A stretch of 57,031 nt of DNA from CAZART01 sp964487555 (GTDB lineage Bacteria; Bacteroidota; Rhodothermia; Rhodothermales; VXPQ01), in assembly GCA_964487555.1 (NCBI GenBank), contig CAZART010000019.1, forward strand, positions 1-57,031. Reading direction: 5' to 3'. This document shows, in pieces, positions 1 to 8,064 of the stretch; the first letter of the stretch is position 1, and each line of letters begins with the position of its first letter. Both the position numbers and the translations under genes were made by a program. The notes below the pieces were generated by a model. That model did no database searches and had not been told where the DNA came from. It was given only the letters and a program-made list of their open reading frames with translations.

Positions 1-1
1 T

Positions 2-166
2 GCGGTATTCTCCAGTACGTGTTTCCATCGCTCGGGGCCGAACAAGACGAATCAGATGCGTCGGGCGTATGCGGCTCAATTTTCGCCCGAGCCGGTGCTG
101 GAGCCCGACGGTTCACTCAAGGGTCTGGCGGAGAAATTCCTCGTAGACGGCAAGCGAGTACGTTGA
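2..166 (+). CDS. Phytanoyl-CoA dioxygenase-like protein, C-terminal fragment
   Basis: The window opens inside a gene. Frame 2 reads without stops for 54 residues to a TGA at 164. The fragment contains FHRSGPNKTNQMRRAY followed by QFSPEP. This resembles the C-terminal end of the double-stranded beta-helix of phytanoyl-CoA dioxygenase (PhyH) family Fe(II)/2-oxoglutarate oxygenases, where a conserved His and the Arg that binds 2-oxoglutarate lie in an H-x-S-x-x-N-x-(12-15)-R pattern. Here His9, Ser11 and Asn14 precede Arg20-Arg21. Bacterial members near sugar-use genes are mostly uncharacterised, so no substrate can be named. The gene is co-directional with the dehydrogenase that starts about 100 bases downstream. 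The assignment rests on a short but distinctive segment. Confidence 0.72.
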   Translation, partial: AVFSSTCFHRSGPNKTNQMRRAYAAQFSPEPVLEPDGSLKGLAEKFLVDGKRVR

Positions 167-269
167 CTTGAGGTCGTGATGTGGTTTTGGCCTCCGCGGC
201 TGAGATCGTGGGCAGCAGCGTCAGGTCTGGTACATTAATGCGTCTATACGTCAAAACGTCCACACGGCA

Positions 270-1280
270 ATGCAGGTTGTTCGACTACATGGAATCGGAG
301 ATCTGCGCATTGCGGAGGAGCCTGAGCCTCAGGCATCCAATGGCGACGAGCTGGTTCGTGTTAGGGTGGTGGGGATCTGCGGCTCCGATCTTCACTGGTT
401 CGAGGGCGGGGGCATCGGCGAGACCCGTGTCGAACGTCCACTCGTCCTGGGCCATGAATTCGCCGGTGAGGTAGGCCGGGCCGACCAGCGCCGCGTTGTC
501 GCGGTTGATCCGGCGGTCCCGTGTGAGCAATGCGAGCACTGCGTCGAGGGCAACGTCAATTTATGCGAGAACGTACATTTCGCAGGACACGGAGACGACG
601 ACGGCGCTTTGCGTCAGTTCATGTCGTGGCCGGCCCGCTGCCTGGTTGATCTGCCTTCGACGTTTGACGCAGCGGATGGTGCGATGCTCGAGCCGCTCGG
701 CGTGGCCATTCATGCCGTCGATCTTGGCAACGTGTTTCCCGGCTCCACGGTCGGAGTCTACGGCTGTGGGCCCATCGGCCTTCTCACGATTCAGGTCGCT
801 CGCGCCGCCGGCGCAACGCGCATCATCGCAACCGATTTTCTCGAACACCGCCTCGAAGCGGCGATTGCACACGGGGCAACGAAGGCCATCGAGGCGAACC
901 GTGGACAGGAGATTCAAGATGTACTTCGAGCTACCGGCGGCCGCGGCGTGGACGCCGCCTTCGAAGCCGCCGGCACCAACGAGGCTATTTCCACCGCCGT
1001 CGAGACCGCTCGTCCGGGAGCCCGGGTGGTGCTGATCGGCATACCATCGGACGACAAGACGTCGGTTAGTGCGTCAACGGCGCGCCGAAAAGGTCTCACG
1101 TTGAAGTGGGTCCGACGAATGAAGCATACGTATCCCCGGGCCATTTCCCTCGTGGAGAGTGGAAAAGTGGACGTCCGCTCGATGATTTCGCACCGCTTTC
1201 CTCTTCAAGAGTACGGCCGCGCGTTTGAGGTCGCCCTACGGCGGGAGGGATTGAAGGTCCTCATTGACCTAGCCGCATAG
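270..1280 (+). CDS. Zinc-dependent medium-chain alcohol/polyol dehydrogenase
   Basis: 336 residues, the usual length for medium-chain dehydrogenases. The catalytic zinc ligands are visible as Cys37 (GICGSD), His62-Glu63 (GHE) and Glu141 (LEP). The structural-zinc lobe is intact, with Cys85, 88, 91 and 99 spaced C-x2-C-x2-C-x7-C. The Rossmann motif GCGPIG is at 165-170. The pattern fits the sorbitol/L-iditol/threonine dehydrogenase group, which oxidises a secondary hydroxyl of a polyol, sugar or amino alcohol with NAD(P). The substrate cannot be read from the sequence. It probably serves the same sugar-use island as the LacI regulator that follows, about 160 bases downstream on the same strand. 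The cell location is cytosolic, as there is no signal peptide. Confidence 0.85.
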   Translation: MQVVRLHGIGDLRIAEEPEPQASNGDELVRVRVVGICGSDLHWFEGGGIGETRVERPLVLGHEFAGEVGRADQRRVVAVDPAVPCEQCEHCVEGNVNLCENVHFAGHGDDDGALRQFMSWPARCLVDLPSTFDAADGAMLEPLGVAIHAVDLGNVFPGSTVGVYGCGPIGLLTIQVARAAGATRIIATDFLEHRLEAAIAHGATKAIEANRGQEIQDVLRATGGRGVDAAFEAAGTNEAISTAVETARPGARVVLIGIPSDDKTSVSASTARRKGLTLKWVRRMKHTYPRAISLVESGKVDVRSMISHRFPLQEYGRAFEVALRREGLKVLIDLAA

Positions 1281-1367
1281 GATGGCCGGCATCGTGAGCA
1301 CAACGGCTCTTTTGGCGTGAGATCACAGCGACATCCACATGAGAGAGCCTCGATAGCTCCCTTCGCG

Positions 1368-1377
1368 CAAACGTTTG
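1368..1377. promoter_or_regulatory. LacI-type operator (CAAACGTTTG), probable autoregulation site
   Basis: A perfect 10-base palindrome, CAAACGTTTG, lies about 60 bases before the ATG of the LacI-family gene. The central CG step is typical of LacI-family operators. The same core recurs at 4602-4611, and close variants occur at 4766-4775 and 53350-53359, all in intergenic DNA before sugar-use genes. That the adjacent regulator binds it is inference. Confidence 0.6.
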
Positions 1378-1437
1378 TTCTACTTACGTAAAACCCGTAT
1401 ATATGTAGACGTACACATCCTCCACTCAGGCTCCCGC

Positions 1438-2481
1438 ATGGCCGTCACCCTCAATGACATCGCCGAACTGGCCGGCGTTTCCGTTTCTACGGTCTCGCGC
1501 GTACTCAACAACAAAGCGGCCGAATATCGCATCAGTCCGGATACCGAAGAGGTCATTCTAGATGCTGCGCAAAAGCTCAAATACCGGCCTAATCAGATTG
1601 CCCGCGGGCTGCGTCTAAAGAGGACGAACACACTTGGCGTGATCGCCCCCGACGTCTCTAATCCCTTCTTCGCATACATTATCAAACGGGTGCAGAACGT
1701 TGCCCATAACCTGGGCTACAGTATTCTCGTTTGCAATACGGACGAGAACCTCGATCAGGAGATAGAGCACGTCAATATGCTGTACCGGAACCGGGTCGAC
1801 GGGTTGATCGCGATGCCGGTGGGACAGGATTTCCGCCACTACTTCGAGTGGGTGGATAAGGGACGCCCGGTGGTTCTTCTCGACCGCTGCTTCGACGGTG
1901 TCGACACGAACAAGGTGATGGTCGACAACTACACAGGCTCGTTCGACGCGGTTAAACATATTCTCAGCTACGGACACCGGCGCATTGCCTTCATCCAGGG
2001 TTTGCCTGGGACCTACACGAATAGCGAGCGGCTGCGGGGATACCGTCAGGCCCTCAGCGATCATGGTGTCGATTCGGACAACGATCTTATCGTTGGTGGG
2101 GACTTCCGTGAAGAAAACGGCTATCTGGAGACGAAGCTCTTACTGACGATGCCGGACCGACCTACGGCCATTTTTGCGACGAGCGATCTTATTACGCTTG
2201 GTGCGCTGAAGGCTATTTACGAGGAGGGCTTGTGCATCCCACACGACGTTTCGTTGGTGATGTTCGATGATTTCGATTTCGCCCCCTACCTGAAGTGTCC
2301 GATTACGGCCGTTCGCCAGCCCAAGGAATTGATGGGTGAGATGGCCGTGAAGCTTCTGGTTGATGAGCTGAAGGGCGAATCGAAGGGTGGGAAACGGGTA
2401 GTTTTGAAGACGCAGCTGGTGATCCGAGAGTCGGTCGCGGCGCCCCGCTCACCGGCATCGGAGAAACTTGCCCGCGCATAG
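1438..2481 (+). CDS. LacI-family transcriptional regulator
   Basis: 347 residues from the ATG at 1438. That start was chosen because the helix-turn-helix (TLNDIAELAGVSVSTVSRVLN) then lies at the extreme N-terminus, as in all LacI-family proteins. A TTG start at 1375 would lie inside the operator. After the hinge (YRPNQIARGL) comes a periplasmic-binding-protein-like effector domain, beginning TLGVIAPDVSNPFFAYI and including the VPxDVSLVMFDDFD-like segment near residue 270. Family knowledge: such proteins bind DNA as dimers and are released or recruited by a sugar effector. Its likely targets in this window are its own promoter, the ABC transporter operon and the GH42 gene, judged by shared palindromes. 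It is convergent with the SGNH gene, with only 5 bases between the two stops. Confidence 0.93.
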   Translation: MAVTLNDIAELAGVSVSTVSRVLNNKAAEYRISPDTEEVILDAAQKLKYRPNQIARGLRLKRTNTLGVIAPDVSNPFFAYIIKRVQNVAHNLGYSILVCNTDENLDQEIEHVNMLYRNRVDGLIAMPVGQDFRHYFEWVDKGRPVVLLDRCFDGVDTNKVMVDNYTGSFDAVKHILSYGHRRIAFIQGLPGTYTNSERLRGYRQALSDHGVDSDNDLIVGGDFREENGYLETKLLLTMPDRPTAIFATSDLITLGALKAIYEEGLCIPHDVSLVMFDDFDFAPYLKCPITAVRQPKELMGEMAVKLLVDELKGESKGGKRVVLKTQLVIRESVAAPRSPASEKLARA

Positions 2482-2486
2482 GTTTT

Positions 2487-4448
2487 TCACGGCATCCTAT
2501 CAAGCGCGGTTCGCAGGGCGCCGACCTGCGGCGCCGACGGTGCCATGTGTTCCAGACGCTCGACGTGCCGTTCCGCATTATCGCGATCGCTCGTGTTGAT
2601 GTACGCCGTGGCGAGAAGGGTATGTACCTGCGCCTGAAGCCGCATCTCCAGGTTGCCGTCAAGAGCCTTCTCCAGATGTGTAATGGCGCGCGGAAAATCA
2701 CGGAGCTGGTAGACGATCATTCCCAGTCGTGCGTGGATCTCCGCCGACGGCTCGATACGCACGGCGCGATCGTACACATAGGCCGCGTCCTCAAATCGCC
2801 GCTGCCGCGCGAGCAGGTCGGCGGTTCGTACGTAGAACGCCGGGTCGTACGGTGTACGCCGGGCCAGGGCCCAGAAATGCGTCGAGGCCGACGCAAGATC
2901 GCCTCTGTCGGTAAGCGTGTGTGCGAGTGCTTCGTGGGACGAGGCCCAGGACGTAAGTCCCCGAACATTGTCCCAGGCCGCCTTCTCGACCATGTTTTCC
3001 GGCTGAACGGTCACCTCTAGCGGTTCGTCGCGAAATGGCCAGCGGCTCGTGAGGGCTGTGATGCGCATCCGCGCCACCTCGTGATCGAAGTCGGTGAGCG
3101 ACGACCATTTCCTGTAAAATGCATCCGTACTATCGGGCCTCAATTTCCACTCGCCCAACGAGGGACCTATGCCTTCTGCTTCCATCGCATCTACGAAAGC
3201 CCTGGCCATCAAGAAGTATCCGTCAAAGGTGGGATGCACGTGCTCCCAGAAGAGGTTCGCTCCAGGTATACCCTGAGGGGACGCAGCAGCGAAGATGCTG
3301 TCCATTTGAACAAGGGGCAGGCCGAAGTCGGCCGTGACATCGCGGACGACGTCGTTGAATTCACTACGTGCTCGAAACGGAAGCGCGTCGAGGTCGCGCG
3401 CAAGAATATATTCAGCGCGTGCCTCGTTATGTTTTTCAAGTTTGTCGAGACACCGCGCAAGGTAATAGTGCCCGTCTGCCCGCTCGTCGTCGACGCCTAG
3501 AGCTTCCCTGAACAACTTAGTGGCGCCTTCGCAGTCTCCCGCATCGGACCTGGTCAGCGCACGTCGAAACAATTTGCTCCACGTCAAGCGGTGTGACGCC
3601 GTCACCTCCTCGCCGTGGAGCGAGACAAAGGGCGGCTGATCGCGCAGATTGCTGACAACCGTGCTTGCGAGGACGGCCACGCCATCGGCTCCGGCCGTGC
3701 GAACGATGTCCTCGTAATTCGCGCGGAAGTACTGGTGGGCCTCGAGGTGGGCATCGCTGTTCAGGCGAATGCGCCGATCTCGGGCCATCCGCTCCATAAG
3801 CTGCCAGGGTTCGGCCTTCCCGGCGAAAAGCGAGGCGACAGCCGCAATTCCCCTGCGAAGAAGCTGCGTCGTCCGCAGGCGCTGCAGCGCGAGATACAAG
3901 CGTACACGCTTTAGGGACCCCCCTGCGTATTGACTCGAGCCGACGCCGAGTGCTCCGTAAAACTCGTTGTGGCCAAAATAGAGGAGCAGGACGTCTGGTT
4001 GGTAGCGGATCACCTCACGTCCGAGCTCCGCGACGGTGAAACTGTTCACGGCGGTGATGCCGACGTTAACCACCTCAACGTGCTTCTCGGGAAAGCGCGT
4101 TTCGAGCCTGTCCCGAATCAGCGTGGAATAGGCCCCGTTGAACATGTACGGATAACCAACCGTCGTTGAAGCACCGAGGCAGAAGACACGAATGGCGTCA
4201 GCCGGCTTATCAACGAGAAACCGATCTCCCGATATGTAGGTGCCGAATTCCGGATCGCCGAAGTAGCGACGGACGACTCCTGGGTTAACGGTGTAGTAGG
4301 CCGTTCCGCCCGATTCCGTCGGTACGAACAGGCGCATATCGTCGCCGAATCCGGCGAGGCGAAGCCCACCTTCCAGCGTGACAAAGAAGACGATGGGAAT
4401 CGCGACGAGCGCCAGCCAGAAAAGGAGCTTTCGATGGAGCGGCATCAT
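2487..4448 (-). CDS. Membrane-anchored SGNH-hydrolase-like protein with TPR repeats
   Basis: 653 residues from the ATG at 4448, chosen because it leads directly into a positively charged start and a membrane segment (about residues 8-27). An upstream start is possible but would add an Arg-rich tail. The SGNH-like domain shows block I around Ser94 (CLGASTT), block III as FGHNE with Asn161, and block V as EHVHP (402-406), in which Glu replaces the usual Asp. A TPR-like helical pair interrupts the domain (about 300-350), and a TPR array fills roughly 520-653. Family knowledge: SGNH enzymes are esterases or acyl transferases, and membrane-linked forms act on cell-surface glycans. The substrate is unknown. 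It is divergent from the transporter operon and shares with it the operator-rich region 4449-4789. Confidence 0.75.
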   Translation of the reverse strand: MMPLHRKLLFWLALVAIPIVFFVTLEGGLRLAGFGDDMRLFVPTESGGTAYYTVNPGVVRRYFGDPEFGTYISGDRFLVDKPADAIRVFCLGASTTVGYPYMFNGAYSTLIRDRLETRFPEKHVEVVNVGITAVNSFTVAELGREVIRYQPDVLLLYFGHNEFYGALGVGSSQYAGGSLKRVRLYLALQRLRTTQLLRRGIAAVASLFAGKAEPWQLMERMARDRRIRLNSDAHLEAHQYFRANYEDIVRTAGADGVAVLASTVVSNLRDQPPFVSLHGEEVTASHRLTWSKLFRRALTRSDAGDCEGATKLFREALGVDDERADGHYYLARCLDKLEKHNEARAEYILARDLDALPFRARSEFNDVVRDVTADFGLPLVQMDSIFAAASPQGIPGANLFWEHVHPTFDGYFLMARAFVDAMEAEGIGPSLGEWKLRPDSTDAFYRKWSSLTDFDHEVARMRITALTSRWPFRDEPLEVTVQPENMVEKAAWDNVRGLTSWASSHEALAHTLTDRGDLASASTHFWALARRTPYDPAFYVRTADLLARQRRFEDAAYVYDRAVRIEPSAEIHARLGMIVYQLRDFPRAITHLEKALDGNLEMRLQAQVHTLLATAYINTSDRDNAERHVERLEHMAPSAPQVGALRTALDRMP

Positions 4449-4596
4449 GGTAGGTAATCGTAGGGCCGGTCGAGAGTATAAGGCGAATCCATGGGATCGG
4501 CACCGTGAAGGCCCCGATTGCAGTATGCGCGCAAGAAAGCCTGGCGAGCGGCAGGCGGAGGTCAAAAACGGCCCCCCAGTCGCGCGAAGCTTTCAT

Positions 4597-4616
4597 TTGC
4601 ACAAACGTTTGCATAA
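4597..4616. promoter_or_regulatory. LacI-type operator upstream of the ABC transporter operon
   Basis: TTGCACAAACGTTTGCATAA contains the same perfect core, CAAACGTTTG, found before the LacI gene. The outer flanks match in 7 of 10 half-site positions. The element sits between the divergent SGNH and lipoprotein genes and could control both. Confidence 0.6.
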
Positions 4617-4692
4617 GTTGAGTTGAGTTTGTTCATTTGGTGGCACGGCCCGACGTTTCGCACCCCGGAAATGCCGTTGGGCATGGAACGAT

Positions 4693-4704
4693 GAAAGCGC
4701 TTTC
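4693..4704. promoter_or_regulatory. Second operator type, GAAAGCGCTTTC palindrome
   Basis: A perfect 12-base palindrome lies within a longer, slightly offset dyad: AACGAT precedes it and GATCGTT follows it. It resembles LacI/CcpA-type sites with a central CG step. A partial copy, GAAAGCGCT followed by AAAC, is at 53324-53336 before the GH42 gene. It may bind a second LacI-family regulator not in the window. Confidence 0.5.
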
Positions 4705-4760
4705 GATCGTTCCGTTTGGCAATTCGGCCAATCAGCGGGCCGTCCATATTCCTGCCAGAA

Positions 4761-4780
4761 TTGCACAATCGATTGCACAA
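4761..4780. promoter_or_regulatory. Operator-like palindrome just before the lipoprotein start
   Basis: TTGCACAATCGATTGCACAA has the perfect core CAATCGATTG and can equally be read as two direct TTGCACAA repeats 12 bases apart. It ends 10 bases before the ATG at 4790. Bound protein would be expected to block initiation there (inference). Confidence 0.55.
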
Positions 4781-4789
4781 CCTTTCCTG

Positions 4790-5647
4790 ATGTCTACACG
4801 GCGCATGAAACACATTTTCCTGGTCGTGCTCGTCTTCATGCTTGGTGGGGGCGCCCTGCTGGGTTGCGACAGCGCAGATGGAGAGCTAGCCCCTTACCAA
4901 GGAGAACGTCCCCTTAATTTATTGAAAATCACGCAGAGCTTTTCACCGGACATTCAGTGGGTGGGTGGGCGCGTCGCCGCCGCCGGCGTCAATCGCGGCG
5001 ACAGCGCGGCGTTAGACAGTACGCTCGTCTGGTTAATTGCCGCGGATGGGGACGATATCAATTCTCACGTCACGGTGGGCGAAGGCACGGACGCGTCACG
5101 CATTGAGTCGTTCGGCGGCGTGCCGGTCGACAGTCTGCCAAGCGGGGAGGAGTATACGTTCTGGCTCGCAACCCAAGAGGCCATGGACGCCGCGTTGCAG
5201 CCCGGCGCCCGTAATGAGTTCACCTTTCTCGACACGACCTTTTCACTGGGTTATGAACTACGCGGGCGGCTCCGGACGCGCGAAAATGTCACGGTTTCCG
5301 CCTTTCGCGATCAGAAATTAATTTCCGACCGACTCGTGATTCGGTGGGAGCCCGCAGATTTCGAGTTCCGACGCCTGGCGCTTCGCGCCGCATCGTCGCC
5401 GGGCTGGGAGAATCTCGTCTGGCATATCCAAACGCCGGATGGCGAGGCGCCGAATTTGAGATCGCCCCTCCTGACGGACGCTCCACCGGAAGGAGCTCGA
5501 ATTCTCGAGCCATGGCCCGAGACCGGCCTCACGCCCGGCGTGCCATACACGCTCTGGATGACGACGGATTCTTGGAACAGCACGTTCGCTCTCACCGCTC
5601 CCGGGTTGGCGTTTATACAGTTCTTCACGACGAGCATTCAACCGTAG
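4790..5647 (+). CDS. Lipoprotein of unknown function, first gene of the sugar ABC operon
   Basis: 285 residues from the ATG at 4790. An ATG at 4805 is an equally good start and places the signal sequence MKHIFLVVL at once. The lipobox is ALLGC, so the mature protein is a lipid-anchored envelope protein. The rest appears to consist of two similar beta-rich halves (about residues 40-145 and 175-285). Each has a Trp-Leu/His-x-I strand and ends in a 'G-x-x-YT-[FL]-W' segment (SGEEYTFWLAT and PGVPYTLWMTT), suggesting two fibronectin-like or related sandwich domains. No catalytic motif is seen and I do not recognise the family. It lies 9 bases before the solute-binding protein, so an accessory role in substrate capture is plausible but unproven. 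Confidence 0.72.
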   Translation: MSTRRMKHIFLVVLVFMLGGGALLGCDSADGELAPYQGERPLNLLKITQSFSPDIQWVGGRVAAAGVNRGDSAALDSTLVWLIAADGDDINSHVTVGEGTDASRIESFGGVPVDSLPSGEEYTFWLATQEAMDAALQPGARNEFTFLDTTFSLGYELRGRLRTRENVTVSAFRDQKLISDRLVIRWEPADFEFRRLALRAASSPGWENLVWHIQTPDGEAPNLRSPLLTDAPPEGARILEPWPETGLTPGVPYTLWMTTDSWNSTFALTAPGLAFIQFFTTSIQP

Positions 5648-5656
5648 TCCATTCTC

Positions 5657-6985
5657 GTGAAGCTCTTAGCCCGAAATATCATTTTTCTGCTCGTCACGTT
5701 CGTTGCCGTCGGCGGCTGCGGATCTTCGGCTGACGGTGATTCAGGCAATCGCGTTACCGTGACATTCTGGCACAGCTTCACCCAGTCGACGCGGCCCGCA
5801 CTCGAAAAGCTCATTGAGCGATTCCACGACGAGCATCCGGATGTCCGTATCGACGCTCAGTACATCCCCACCGGCGATGCGCTCTCGCAGAAATTGATTA
5901 CGGCCGTTCAGAGCGGTTCAGCGCCCGATATATCGTGGATTCACTCCCATTATCTGGAGGACCTGGTGAAGGCCGACGCCGTTTATGAAATGTCGCATTT
6001 CATGACGGGAAGTAATCCTCTGTCGGACGAGGATTTTGCCGACATCTACCCGGCACTCATCGAATACGCCTCCTGGCAGGGCACGCTTTACAGCTTACCC
6101 ATGGAAGCGACGAATCTCGGCATTATCTACAACAAAACGCTATTCGAGGAGGCGGGTCTGGATCCCGAGCGGCCGCCGCAGACCTGGGAGGAGCTTCGTG
6201 AATTCAGCCGGCAACTTTCGAAGGACGAGAACGGCGACGGGCGGTACGAGCGCATCGGATTTTTCGTGCCCGCGGTCCCGTCCTCCGGTCCTCAAGGTGC
6301 GTACATGATGTGGCAGTGGACGCCGTTCCTCTGGCAGGCCGGCGGATACCTCGTCGATGAAGCGCAGACGGAGATTCTCTGGGATCAGGAGGCGGGGGAG
6401 AAGGCGCTCTCACTATGGAAATCGATCTATTTGATTCAAAACCAGCGAACGTTCACGAGCGAAGATCCACTGACGGTCATGGCGTCGCAGCAGATCGCGA
6501 TGATGCTTGACGGGCCATGGAATCTACCCCGATATCCGGCCCTCTTTTCGCGGTTTGATTGGGGAGTCGCCATGCTTCCGGAGGGCCCCGAAAAACGAGC
6601 TACGGTCGTGGCCGGCGAATACCTGGCCATTTTTAAGCAATCCCGGAATCCGGATGCCGCGTGGACGTTTGTCCGGTGGATGATGAATCCGGAAGTCCAG
6701 GCCTTCTGGTCTATGGAGTCGGGTTATTTGCCGGTACGCAAGTCGGTGGTGAACGTCCCCGAGTTTCAGGCTTTTCTGCAAGAGAATCCGGCCCAGCGCG
6801 TCTTCGTGGAGCAAATGGAATTCGCACAGGCGCAGCGGCCGATCGACTTCAATACAATGCGGATACAGCGGTTGCTTGCTGAAGCGATCGAACGAGCGAC
6901 CGTCGGGAATGAGCCTCCGGCATCGGTTCTGCGCGAGACGGCGGAAAAGGCGAACACGCTTCTCAGGCAGGGGCGGTCGCTATAG
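5657..6985 (+). CDS. ABC transporter sugar-binding lipoprotein (extracellular solute-binding family 1)
   Basis: 442 residues starting at GTG 5657. A signal sequence ends in the lipobox VGGC near residue 21. The mature part begins VTVTFWHSFTQSTRP, followed by IERFHDEHPDVRID, typical of MalE/UgpB-type binding proteins. The hinge region contains GIIYNKTLFEEAGLDPERPPQTWEE in broken form, a hallmark of this family, and the C-terminal lobe carries MMLDGPWNLP and PDAAWTFVRWM. It would capture an oligosaccharide or glycoside in the periplasm and deliver it to the two permeases encoded directly downstream. The exact sugar is not evident. It is in the operon preceded by LacI-type operators. Confidence 0.93.
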   Translation: MKLLARNIIFLLVTFVAVGGCGSSADGDSGNRVTVTFWHSFTQSTRPALEKLIERFHDEHPDVRIDAQYIPTGDALSQKLITAVQSGSAPDISWIHSHYLEDLVKADAVYEMSHFMTGSNPLSDEDFADIYPALIEYASWQGTLYSLPMEATNLGIIYNKTLFEEAGLDPERPPQTWEELREFSRQLSKDENGDGRYERIGFFVPAVPSSGPQGAYMMWQWTPFLWQAGGYLVDEAQTEILWDQEAGEKALSLWKSIYLIQNQRTFTSEDPLTVMASQQIAMMLDGPWNLPRYPALFSRFDWGVAMLPEGPEKRATVVAGEYLAIFKQSRNPDAAWTFVRWMMNPEVQAFWSMESGYLPVRKSVVNVPEFQAFLQENPAQRVFVEQMEFAQAQRPIDFNTMRIQRLLAEAIERATVGNEPPASVLRETAEKANTLLRQGRSL

Positions 6986-7037
6986 AGCGGCGAATGAGAC
7001 TCTGAACTCGATACGAGCGATCCATGCATGACGGATA

Positions 7038-8018
7038 ATGGCGGAGGTCATAACACAGCAGGACCAGTTAACGGCCGGACAGGCGGCTGCCGAAATTACG
7101 GCAGTGAGTTCACCGCGTCCGTCGGGGGAGGGCCTCGTCCGCGGGCGCAAGGAGTGGATCTCCGCGCTCTTGTTCCTGTCACCGACGCTGGTCATCGTTT
7201 CGGTCTTCATCTTCTTTCCGATCGTTTTTTCCTTCTACCTGAGTTTTCACGAGTGGAACATGTTCGGCGGCAGCCGCGAGTTCGTCGGGCTGGCCAATTA
7301 TGCGCGTCTCCTCGGGAGTGGGGAGTTCTGGCAGGTTTTCGGTACGACGACGGTCTACACGATCGCGACCGTACCTCTCAACATGGCTATCGCGCTCGCC
7401 GCGGCGATCTTCCTGGAAAGAAAGCTCAGGGGCAAGAAGTTTTTGCGGGCCGCGTTGTTTACACCGGTCATCATCTCGTGGGTCGCAGCGGCCGTGATAT
7501 GGCGCTGGGTCTTCCATCCGAATATCGGGCTTCTCAACCATGCGCTGGAGCTGCTCGGCATCCCCGCCGTCAACTGGGTCAACGATCCGACTGCGGCCCT
7601 CTTCTCAATGATTATCGTAGGGGTGTGGAAGACGTTCGGAATCAACATGATTCTCTTCTCTGCGGGCCTCGCCGGTATTCCGAACCATTACTACGAAGCC
7701 GCGGAGATCGACGGGGCGGGCCCGATAGCGAAGTTCTGGAGGATCACGGTTCCGCTCCTCAGCCCCACGACCTTGTTTATTCTCGTGCTGTCGATTATCG
7801 GTTCGTTCCAGGTGTTCGATCTGGTCTGGGTGTTAACGCACGGCGGCCCTCTGGGCTCGACGAAGGTCATCGTGTTCTACCTTTACGAGCAGGCATTTCA
7901 GTTTTTCAATATGGGATACGCATCCGCGATCGCGTACGTGCTCTTTGCCCTGCTCTTCGTGGTTACGATGCTGCAGTTTCGCTATTTCCGTGGAAAGGGC
8001 GTCGGAGGTATCGCTTGA
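7038..8018 (+). CDS. Sugar ABC transporter permease, MalF/UgpA type
   Basis: 326 residues. A 35-residue cytosolic N-terminal tail is followed by about six membrane segments, the first being the hydrophobic stretch near 40-65 (SALLFLSPTLVIVSVFIFF). The conserved binding-protein-dependent transport loop (EAA loop) is visible as YYEAAEIDGAGPIAKFWRI followed by TVPLLSP, about residues 219-245. This loop contacts the ATPase. The gene lies about 50 bases after the solute-binding protein and before the second permease, the standard order for the carbohydrate-uptake-1 group. No ATP-binding subunit is encoded nearby, so a shared ATPase encoded elsewhere is expected. Confidence 0.93.
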   Translation: MAEVITQQDQLTAGQAAAEITAVSSPRPSGEGLVRGRKEWISALLFLSPTLVIVSVFIFFPIVFSFYLSFHEWNMFGGSREFVGLANYARLLGSGEFWQVFGTTTVYTIATVPLNMAIALAAAIFLERKLRGKKFLRAALFTPVIISWVAAAVIWRWVFHPNIGLLNHALELLGIPAVNWVNDPTAALFSMIIVGVWKTFGINMILFSAGLAGIPNHYYEAAEIDGAGPIAKFWRITVPLLSPTTLFILVLSIIGSFQVFDLVWVLTHGGPLGSTKVIVFYLYEQAFQFFNMGYASAIAYVLFALLFVVTMLQFRYFRGKGVGGIA

Positions 8019-8064
8019 CGTCCCTCGCTCTCCATAGCGGTCCTTGCGCTGAACGTAGCGGGGT

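Larger units (their letters stand above)
4449..4789. promoter_or_regulatory. Divergent control region with three operator-like palindromes
   Basis: 341 bases without a convincing gene separate the SGNH gene (minus) from the lipoprotein/ABC operon (plus). It holds three dyad elements: CAAACGTTTG at 4602-4611, GAAAGCGCTTTC at 4693-4704 and CAATCGATTG at 4766-4775. An open frame crosses part of it from 4637, but that reading puts the lipoprotein signal peptide more than 50 residues inside the protein. I therefore treat the region as non-coding. Confidence 0.65.

Noticed and set aside
1375..1437. Earlier TTG start for the LacI gene
   Set aside because: The TTG is part of the operator palindrome, and the added 21 residues would displace the helix-turn-helix from the N-terminus.
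4637..4789. Earlier start for the lipoprotein gene
   Set aside because: It would place the signal peptide and lipobox more than 50 residues inside the protein and make the operators coding.
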